DNA from: Bog-756 sp963839925
GTDB taxonomy: Bacteria; Actinomycetota; Acidimicrobiia; Acidimicrobiales; RAAP-2
Length of the DNA stretch: 64,000 bases
Assembly (NCBI GenBank): GCA_963839925.1
Contig: CAWIWV010000001.1
Coordinates: 1,984,001-2,048,000, forward strand
Direction of reading: 5' to 3'
The translations under genes were made by a program, and so were the position numbers. Below the pieces are notes generated by a model. The model searched no databases. It saw only the letters and a program-made list of their open reading frames with translations, and had not been told where the DNA came from. Shown piece by piece: positions 58,616-64,000 of this stretch (positions are counted from its first letter, which is position 1; each line of letters opens with the position of its first letter).

Positions 58616-59505
58616 CGGGGCTGCCGGGCGTCGCGGGTGGCATCCTCTGGATCCGGCTCGTCGATGACCGGGTTGCTCAGCTCGCCCACTCCCTCGATTC
58701 GCACGGTGACCGAGTCGCCCGCAGCGAGCCACCGGGGAGGATCCTCGCCGGCAGCGACGCCGGCGGGTGTCCCCGTCGTGATCAGCATGCCCACCTCGAG
58801 GGTGAACGCCGTCGACAGGTGCTCGATCATCTGAGCGCAGGTGAAGATCATGTCGGCGGTGGTGCCGTCCTGACGGATGTCGCCGTTCACCAAGGTCTGC
58901 AGAGAGAGGTTCTGGAGGTCACCCACCTCGTCGAGGGTCACGATGGCCGGTCCGGTCGGACCGTGGGTGTCGAAACCCTTCCCCATCATCATCGTCGGGG
59001 TCTGCCACTGCCACTCCCTCACGCTCACGTCGTTGACCACGGTGACGCCGGCCACCACCTCCATCGCCCGATCCGCAGGCACGTGCCGGCACCTCCGGCC
59101 GATGAGCACCCCGAGCTCCCCCTCGTAGTCGACGGTCGGACAGACCCGGGGGACTTCGATGGCTTGCCCGGGTCCGACCACACAGGTCGGCTGCTTGGAG
59201 AACCAGGTCTGGAACTCGGGCCGCTCGTGGCCCAGCTCTGCGATGTGGGCCGCGTAGTTGCGGGCGATGGCGAGGAACGACGGGGGGTGTCTCACCGGGG
59301 CGGTCAGCTGCGTCTCGGCGAGGGCGATCCGCCGTGCCGGGCTGTCGAGGGCCTGACCGGCCACTGCCATCCCATCCGCACCAAGGGCGAGCAGCGAGAT
59401 CATGTCGCCGGGCAAACCGACCGACGAGTCGGTGAGATCGATGACCTCGTCACCCACCAGCAGACCCGTCTTCTGGGTCCCGTCGAACATGCTCACCAGT
59501 CGCAC
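58612..59505 (-). CDS. Fumarylacetoacetate hydrolase family protein
   Basis: A 297-aa FAH-fold enzyme. Metal ligands are in VDYEGELGVLIGRRC (ExE) and TVVNDVSVREWQ (Asp). PPSFLAIARNYAAHIAELG and TTGTPAGVAAGEDPP are also typical. Members hydrolyse acylpyruvates, isomerise homoprotocatechuate products or decarboxylate oxaloacetate; the substrate here is unknown. The GTG at 59505 lies 7 nt after TAGGTT. It diverges from an SDR gene with 55 nt between starts. Confidence 0.88.
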   Translation of the reverse strand: MRLVSMFDGTQKTGLLVGDEVIDLTDSSVGLPGDMISLLALGADGMAVAGQALDSPARRIALAETQLTAPVRHPPSFLAIARNYAAHIAELGHERPEFQTWFSKQPTCVVGPGQAIEVPRVCPTVDYEGELGVLIGRRCRHVPADRAMEVVAGVTVVNDVSVREWQWQTPTMMMGKGFDTHGPTGPAIVTLDEVGDLQNLSLQTLVNGDIRQDGTTADMIFTCAQMIEHLSTAFTLEVGMLITTGTPAGVAAGEDPPRWLAAGDSVTVRIEGVGELSNPVIDEPDPEDATRDARQPR

Positions 59506-59512
59506 CCGAGTG

Positions 59513-59518
59513 AACCTA
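59513..59518 (-). promoter_or_regulatory. Leaderless -10 box (TAGGTT) of the FAH-family gene
   Basis: TAGGTT ends 7 nt before the GTG at 59505; no ribosome binding site is visible. Confidence 0.5.
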
Positions 59519-59548
59519 CTGCGGCCGCCCGATCGAGTCGCGCGGGCT

Positions 59549-59554
59549 TACACT
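59549..59554 (+). promoter_or_regulatory. Leaderless -10 box (TACACT) of the SDR gene
   Basis: TACACT ends 6 nt before the ATG at 59561. It faces the divergent TAGGTT box 30 nt away. Confidence 0.55.
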
Positions 59555-59560
59555 CCAGCC

Positions 59561-60331
59561 ATGCCCGATTCGACTCCGACCTCCCTCACTGCACGCGAGC
59601 CGGCCTTCGAGGGTCAGACGGTGCTCGTCACCGGCTCCTCGTCGGGGATCGGCGAGGCCACAGCGCGGCTGTTCGCCGCATCAGGCGCAACCGTGGTGAT
59701 CAACTCGTCGAGCTCGGTCGAGGCGGGGATGGCCTTGGCCGACGAGTTGCCGAGCGCCAGCTACATCCAGGCCGACGTGTCGGACGCCGCACAGGCCACA
59801 CACCTCATCCAAGAATCGGTGGCCCGGCACGGCCGCCTCGATGTGCTGGTCAACAACGCCGGCACCACCGAGGTGATCTCCCACGCCGACCTCGAGGCAG
59901 CCTCCCCTGACGTGTGGCGAAGGATCTTCGAAGTCAACGTCATCGGCACCTGGCAGGTCACCGTCGCGGCAGTCGATCACCTCCGTGCATCGGGAAAAGG
60001 TCAGGTAGTCAACGTCTCCTCGGTCGCCGGCGAGCGCCCGACCGGGAGTTCGATTCCCTACGCGTGTTCGAAAGCGGCGGTCAGTCATATGACCAGGCTG
60101 CTCGCCAACGTGCTCGGTCCCGCGGTGCGGGTGAACGCGGTCGCCCCCGGCCTGGTCGACACCCCGTGGACGGCCGACTGGGACCTGGTGCGAGAGTTCG
60201 TCCGGGCACAGACTCCACTGCAGCGCAGCGCGACTCCCGAGGACGTCGCCGAGGTGATCCTCGGGCTGGCCCGGTCGACGTATGTGACCGGCGACGTCGT
60301 GTTGATCGACGGTGGGCTCAGCCTCCGCTGA
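59561..60331 (+). CDS. Short-chain dehydrogenase/reductase
   Basis: A 256-aa classical SDR. The NAD(P)-binding motif is VTGSSSGIGEATARLF, the structural motif LVNNAG, the catalytic Ser in VNVSSVAGERP and the Tyr-Lys pair in IPYACSKAAVSHMT. The C-terminus TGDVVLIDGGLSLR is typical of FabG-like members. The substrate is unknown; with the neighbouring FAH-family gene a small catabolic role is conceivable. Its 3' end overlaps the convergent GNAT gene by 14 bp. Confidence 0.9.
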   Translation: MPDSTPTSLTAREPAFEGQTVLVTGSSSGIGEATARLFAASGATVVINSSSSVEAGMALADELPSASYIQADVSDAAQATHLIQESVARHGRLDVLVNNAGTTEVISHADLEAASPDVWRRIFEVNVIGTWQVTVAAVDHLRASGKGQVVNVSSVAGERPTGSSIPYACSKAAVSHMTRLLANVLGPAVRVNAVAPGLVDTPWTADWDLVREFVRAQTPLQRSATPEDVAEVILGLARSTYVTGDVVLIDGGLSLR

Positions 60332-60869
60332 GCTCCTCCCATCGATCGCGACCGATCCTCCAGATCCCGTGCGCTTCTTGAGGGAACGTGGACAACACCC
60401 GTTGCTCCACCAGCGAAAGACCGAGGCGTGCGGCGACCGCCTGTGAGCGGGCGTTGTCCGGAAGGATCACGCTGAACACCTCGTCCACCGACAACATCTC
60501 GAACGCGTAGGACATCGACCGCCGTCCCGCTTCGGTCGCGTACCCCTTCCCCCAGGCGTCGGGATGGAACGCCCACCCCACCTCCACGCCAGGCCAGTCG
60601 GGAGCTTCCGGGTGATGCAGACCCGCTCTGCCGACCACCTTGCCGCTCGACCGTTCGGCGACCGCCCACTGGCCCGACCCACGCAACTCCCATTGACCCC
60701 TCCACTGGGCCATGCTCTGCCAGACCTCCCTCCGCGAGTAGGTGTCGGACAGACGGAGCGAATGGCGCACCTCGGGCTGCGTCATGATCTCGACCAGCGC
60801 ATCGAGGTCGGACTCTTCCAGCGGCCGGAGCACCAGTCGCTCGGTGGTCAACGTCGGGCACACGCTCAT
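60318..60869 (-). CDS. GNAT N-acetyltransferase (RimJ/RimL type)
   Basis: A 183-aa acetyltransferase. It begins with LTTERLVLRPLEESDLDALV, characteristic of the Acetyltransf_3/RimJ group. The acetyl-CoA site is in VGWAFHPDAWGKGYATEAG, followed by VFSVILPDNARSQAVAARLG. It transfers acetyl groups to an N-terminus or amine; the target is unknown. The ATG at 60869 is preceded by GATGGG, a weak ribosome binding site. Confidence 0.88.
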   Translation of the reverse strand: MSVCPTLTTERLVLRPLEESDLDALVEIMTQPEVRHSLRLSDTYSRREVWQSMAQWRGQWELRGSGQWAVAERSSGKVVGRAGLHHPEAPDWPGVEVGWAFHPDAWGKGYATEAGRRSMSYAFEMLSVDEVFSVILPDNARSQAVAARLGLSLVEQRVLSTFPQEAHGIWRIGRDRWEELSGG

Positions 60870-60928
60870 CCCATCAGTCAACCATCGGAAATGCCGGGGT
60901 GGGGCCGCCGGCGTGCCAGAGTAGGGCG

Positions 60929-61768
60929 GTGGGTACGGTGACAAGGCCCGAACGATGGAGGCGGCCGGAGACCGTCGGCGATCCGTCACCGAGCCCGCCC
61001 TGGTGGACCCTCTCCGGCGTCTGGATCATGGCGGCGGCCGTCGTCTCGCCGATCGTCGTCTCGGTCGCGCTGATCCCGTGGCGTAGCCAGCTCGATGCGT
61101 CGGACAACGCGCTGTTCCTCGTGCTGGTGATCGTCGCAATCGCAAGTACTGGCCACAGGGTTGCCGGCTTCGTCGCTGCGATCGTGTCGGGCCTCGCGTT
61201 CGACTACTTCCTCACCCACCCCTACGAGTCGTTTCGGATCACCCGGCACTCCGATTTCATCACCGAGATCTTGTTGCTGGTCGTGGGCCTGGCAGTCGGC
61301 CAGATCGCCGCCCGCGGACAACACCACCGCGCGGCCGCCTCGGAGGGCAGGCGCCAGATGGCGATGCTCCATTCAGTCACCGAGTTGGCCGCCACAGGCA
61401 AAGACCGCGAGACCGTCATCGAAGCCGCTCTCCACGAGCTGTCCGAGCTTCTCGCGCTGCGCGAGTGCCGATTCACCGAGCGCCATCCCGGACCGGACAG
61501 CGCACGGGTGACCCCCGACGGGCAGGTCAACGTGGGTAACAGGACCTGGTCGACCGAGGACCTGGGGCTGCCACGAAACGTCGATCTTCCGGTGAGGAGC
61601 GGCGGGTGGCTGCTCGGACATTTCCTGCTCACACCGACCCCCGGCAAACCGATCTCTCCCGAACGGCTGCTGGTCGCGGTGGCGATCGCCGATCAGGTTG
61701 GAGCCGCGCTCGCCGCAGAAGAGTCGCCCAATGGGTCTGCACACGTCCCGGATGATCCGGAATCCTGA
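60929..61768 (+). CDS. DUF4118 (KdpD-type membrane sensor) plus GAF-like protein
   Basis: A protein of about 279 aa. Four membrane helices (about residues 30-115; VWIMAAAVVSPIVVSVALIP, ALFLVLVIVAIAS, VAAIVSGLAFDYF, EILLLVVGLAVGQIAA) match the DUF4118 sensor of KdpD, including the FDYFLTHPY signature. A GAF-like domain follows (about 130-265). There is no histidine kinase domain. It lies on the strand opposite to a short KdpD that lacks these parts, so the two may work together as a split sensor. The start is uncertain: GTG at 60929 or 60938. Confidence 0.72.
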   Translation: MGTVTRPERWRRPETVGDPSPSPPWWTLSGVWIMAAAVVSPIVVSVALIPWRSQLDASDNALFLVLVIVAIASTGHRVAGFVAAIVSGLAFDYFLTHPYESFRITRHSDFITEILLLVVGLAVGQIAARGQHHRAAASEGRRQMAMLHSVTELAATGKDRETVIEAALHELSELLALRECRFTERHPGPDSARVTPDGQVNVGNRTWSTEDLGLPRNVDLPVRSGGWLLGHFLLTPTPGKPISPERLLVAVAIADQVGAALAAEESPNGSAHVPDDPES

Positions 61769-61930
61769 GGGGCCGGAGCACCACGTGTTGAAGAACGCAC
61801 TGGGGTGACCAAGGGCTGGCGAGAGTCCGGCTGCATGGCATCCCACGGAACGTGGAAGGTGAGCCAGTTCACGGTCGAGCCCGTCGACACCTACTGAGCG
61901 GCGGGCTGGTCTCCTGCTCCGAACTCGCCG
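61769..61930. other. Gap between convergent DUF4118-GAF and kdpD genes
   Basis: About 162 bp at the convergent ends. It contains a 30-codon open frame (GTG 61805 to TGA 61897) without a good ribosome binding site, and no obvious terminator hairpin. Confidence 0.3.
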
Positions 61931-63169
61931 TCATGACTCATGCACGGCCTCGATGAGGACATTCGGATCGTGGGAGATGTCCCTTCGCGCGATGACGTGC
62001 ACGTCGATCGCCGCCGGAGCGGCCAACCGGGTGAGCTTCTGGACGATCGATCCCCCGCCGAGCATCTCCTGCAGACGGGATCGGGCGCTCGAACCGACGA
62101 CGATCTGGGTGAAGTGCCCCGATCTCGCGAAGTCGATGAGCGCCTGCGCTGGGTCGTCGTTCCGCACTTCGTTCCATTCGGCACCGACATCGGCAGTGAC
62201 CTGGCGGAGTGCCACGAGCTGGTCGTCGGGAAACCGACCGACTGCTTTGGGCGCAAGGACATGCACGACCTGCAGGTCGGCCTTGATCCGGGATGCCATG
62301 CGGGCGGCCCGACGCACGATGCCGTCGGTCCCCGGGGCTGTGGTTACCCCGACGAGGATGCGCTCGTGGGTGTCCCAGACCACGTTCTTTCTCTGGGTGT
62401 GGAGGTAGTCGAGCAGCTGCTCCTCGGTCTCGTCCGCCAGGAAGCGGAGCGCGAGCTCCCGAAGCGCAGTCAGGTTGTCAGTGCGGAAATAGTTCGAAAG
62501 CGCGCTGGGAACACGCTCGGACGAATAGATGTTGCCGTGGAGCATCCGACGCCGGAGCTGTTCGGGCGAGGAGTCGACCAACTCGATCTGGTCGGCCTTG
62601 CGCACCACCCAATCGGGAACCCGCTCGCGGATCTGCACCTCGAGGATCTGCTCCACCGCGTCGGCGATGCTCTCGAGGTGCTGGATGTTGACGGTGGTCA
62701 CGACGTCGATGTCTGCGCTCAACAAGGACATCACATCCTGCCAACGCTTCTCGTGACTCCCTGATCCTGGGACGTTGGTATGAGCAAGCTCATCGACCAA
62801 CGCCACTTGGGGATGGCGGTCGAGTACCGCGTCGAGGTCCATCTCCTCGAACTGCGATCCCCGGTAGTCGACCCTCCGACGGGGGACCACCTCGAGGCCC
62901 TCGATCAGCTCCTCGGTGCGGCCGCGGCCGTGGCATTCGATGAATCCGATGACAACGTCTGCCCCCCGTTGCTTTCGGCGGTGGCCCTCGCTCAACATGG
63001 CGTAGGTCTTGCCGACGCCCGGCGCCGCACCGAGGTAGATCCGAAAGCGGCCGATGGCCTCGACCTTCGGCCGGTCCGGTGCACCGGCGGCTGCCCCGGT
63101 ACTTCGACCGGCACCCGCCTGCCCTGTCTCGCCCGACCCGGAGGGCTCGGCCGCAGACGACTGAGTCAC
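61931..63169 (-). CDS. kdpD: Short KdpD: sensor N-terminal domain with Usp domain, no kinase
   Basis: A 412-aa protein matching only the cytoplasmic N-terminal part of KdpD. Walker A GAAPGVGKT is at residues 47-55, with the family text MLSEGHRRKQRGADVVIGFIECHGR, PQVALVDELAHTNVPGS and VVTTVNIQHLES. A universal-stress-like domain covers about 265-400. The membrane helices and histidine kinase of full-length KdpD are absent; the gene simply ends. Short KdpD forms are known in some cyanobacteria and Deinococcus. The GTG at 63169 is one base after the kdpC stop, so it belongs to the kdp operon and should tune potassium uptake. Confidence 0.85.
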   Translation of the reverse strand: MTQSSAAEPSGSGETGQAGAGRSTGAAAGAPDRPKVEAIGRFRIYLGAAPGVGKTYAMLSEGHRRKQRGADVVIGFIECHGRGRTEELIEGLEVVPRRRVDYRGSQFEEMDLDAVLDRHPQVALVDELAHTNVPGSGSHEKRWQDVMSLLSADIDVVTTVNIQHLESIADAVEQILEVQIRERVPDWVVRKADQIELVDSSPEQLRRRMLHGNIYSSERVPSALSNYFRTDNLTALRELALRFLADETEEQLLDYLHTQRKNVVWDTHERILVGVTTAPGTDGIVRRAARMASRIKADLQVVHVLAPKAVGRFPDDQLVALRQVTADVGAEWNEVRNDDPAQALIDFARSGHFTQIVVGSSARSRLQEMLGGGSIVQKLTRLAAPAAIDVHVIARRDISHDPNVLIEAVHES

Positions 63170-63170
63170 C

Positions 63171-63818
63171 TCATCGCAGCTTGGCAAGCGCCTCGTTCAA
63201 CTGGAGCACATTGATGTAGCTGCTGCCGAGGAATCCCAACTGCTCGCCGTTGTTCTCGCGGGCGATGAGAGCCCGCAGGGTGGCGGGAGCGATGCCGGTG
63301 GCCTTGGCGACCATGGGTATCTGGGCCAGTGCGTCGGCCGACGTGATGTCGGGATCGATGCCGCTACCCGAGGTCGTGACGAGATCGGGAGTGGGATTGA
63401 CTCCTCGCTGGTGCCAGTAGGCGACGAGTTCCTGGGTGTTGCTCAACAGGACCTTGGACCGAGGACCGAGGTTGCTTGCCCCGGACTCGCCGGAGTTCGA
63501 GACTCCGGGCTTCCCAGGGATGTTGTTTGCCTCGAGCGGGTTGTCCCCCCCACCGGCCGCCGGGTTCAACGAGCCGGCATAGGGGCCGAGTGCGTCGGGC
63601 CGACCCTGGAACACGCAGCTCCCGAGCGGGTGACCCGGACACTTCGTCTGTGACCAGTTCTGGCCGACGAGGGTCGAGCCGTTCGCGGTGATCGAGCCGT
63701 CCGCCTGGTGCTTGAAGAGCACCTGGGCGACGCCGGTTCCGACAAACGCGTAGACGAACCCGAAGAAGATCGTGATCATCACGATAGAGATGATCGAGCG
63801 ACGGAGATGGGCGAGCAT
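63171..63818 (-). CDS. kdpC: Potassium-transporting ATPase subunit C
   Basis: A 215-aa KdpC, the single-helix subunit that stabilises the KdpFABC potassium pump. One N-terminal membrane helix (IISIVMITIFFGFVYAFVGT) is followed by the extracytoplasmic domain with GSTLVGQNW, FQGRP and the signature SGSGIDPDITSADALAQIP. It is slightly longer than usual because of a Gly/Asn/Ser-rich middle. The ATG at 63818 has TGGAG about 9 nt upstream and lies 13 nt after the kdpB stop. Confidence 0.94.
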   Translation of the reverse strand: MLAHLRRSIISIVMITIFFGFVYAFVGTGVAQVLFKHQADGSITANGSTLVGQNWSQTKCPGHPLGSCVFQGRPDALGPYAGSLNPAAGGGDNPLEANNIPGKPGVSNSGESGASNLGPRSKVLLSNTQELVAYWHQRGVNPTPDLVTTSGSGIDPDITSADALAQIPMVAKATGIAPATLRALIARENNGEQLGFLGSSYINVLQLNEALAKLR

Positions 63819-63831
63819 CAGAGAGACTCCA

Positions 63832-64000
63832 TCAGTAGGCGTGCAATGCGACGAGGATGAGATCGATGAGCTTGATGAAGATGAACGGAGCAATGATCCC
63901 GCCCACTCCATAGATGAAAACGTTTCGGCGGAGGATGGCCGCTGAGCCTGCGGCGCGGAACCTCACCCCGCGAAGTGCCAGCGGGATCAGCGCCACGATC
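63832..64000 (-). CDS. kdpB: Potassium-transporting ATPase subunit B, C-terminal end (runs off the window)
   Basis: The last 55 or so codons of KdpB, the P-type ATPase subunit that powers potassium import. The end reads ALIPLALRGVRFRAAGSAA, then ILRRNVFIYGVGGIIAPF and FIKLIDLILVALHAY, the conserved last transmembrane helices. The order kdpB-kdpC-kdpD on the minus strand is standard. The rest of the gene and kdpA lie beyond the window. Confidence 0.93.
   Translation of the reverse strand, partial: IVALIPLALRGVRFRAAGSAAILRRNVFIYGVGGIIAPFIFIKLIDLILVALHAY

Noticed and set aside
61805..61897. 30-codon plus-strand open frame between convergent genes
   Set aside because: There is no good ribosome binding site or recognisable motif, and a frame of this length is expected by chance.

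Overview
The window is a stretch of high-GC actinobacterial chromosome, most likely from the class Acidimicrobiia. This placement is an inference from gene content. Pointers are an MtrA/MtrB/LpqB-like signalling cluster, an F420-dependent luciferase-like oxidoreductase, a mycothiol-type DinB/MDMPI protein, a class II DAHP synthase, two secreted proteins with YWxxxSDGGxFxFG repeats, many GTG starts, and many genes whose start codon lies 6-7 nt after a TANNNT box (leaderless mRNA). Coding density is very high. No gene-free stretch exceeds 300 bases; the longest are 3115-3366, 31558-31764, 40207-40417 and 1172-1352.

Layout. 1-3114 (minus): tsf (partial), rpsB, a WhiG/FliA-type sigma factor and xerC. 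3367-7943 (plus): a Tat-exported solute-binding lipoprotein, then the response regulator, histidine kinase and GerMN lipoprotein of an MtrAB-LpqB-like system. 7961-10250 (minus): rsfS, a small membrane protein, nadD and an LLM oxidoreductase, divergent from class II aroG and a secreted repeat/glycosidase-like protein (10288-13262). 13270-37855 is one long minus-strand housekeeping block. Read in transcription order it runs mdmpi-like gene, tig-clpP-clpX, folC-ndk, mreB-mreC-mreD-mrdA, radical SAM-TIGR03936-rne/rng, rplU-rpmA, tyrosine phosphatase, obgE-proB-proA, then moxR-VWA-histidine phosphatase.

37876-48716 is more accessory. It holds a glutathione peroxidase, a sensor protein with a degenerate GGDEF domain, a complete 2,740-bp IS1595-family element (40277-43016) with an exact 8-bp target duplication and three cargo genes, a DUF5679 zinc ribbon, a Ppx/GppA phosphatase, tRNA-Pro, a PAS-GGDEF-EAL protein, an MBL-fold hydrolase, a DedA protein, and a frame-disrupted zinc-ribbon gene behind an orphan ParA. 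48716-64000 contains parA, a large secreted propeller protein, tRNA-Arg/His/Lys, an epimerase-deaminase-unknown operon, surE, two alpha/beta hydrolases, arfB with a fumarylacetoacetase-family gene, an SDR, a GNAT acetyltransferase and a DUF4118-GAF protein. It ends with the distal part of a kdp operon (kdpB partial, kdpC, short kdpD).

The core genes form linked modules: ribosome and translation (rpsB-tsf, rplU-rpmA, obgE, rsfS, tig, arfB), protein quality control (clpP-clpX), rod-shape and wall synthesis (mreBCD-mrdA), and proline, NAD and folate metabolism. Many adjacent genes overlap by 4 nt (ATGA or GTGA), which indicates translational coupling. The most distinctive signals are the cargo-bearing IS1595 element and the repeated leaderless-promoter geometry.
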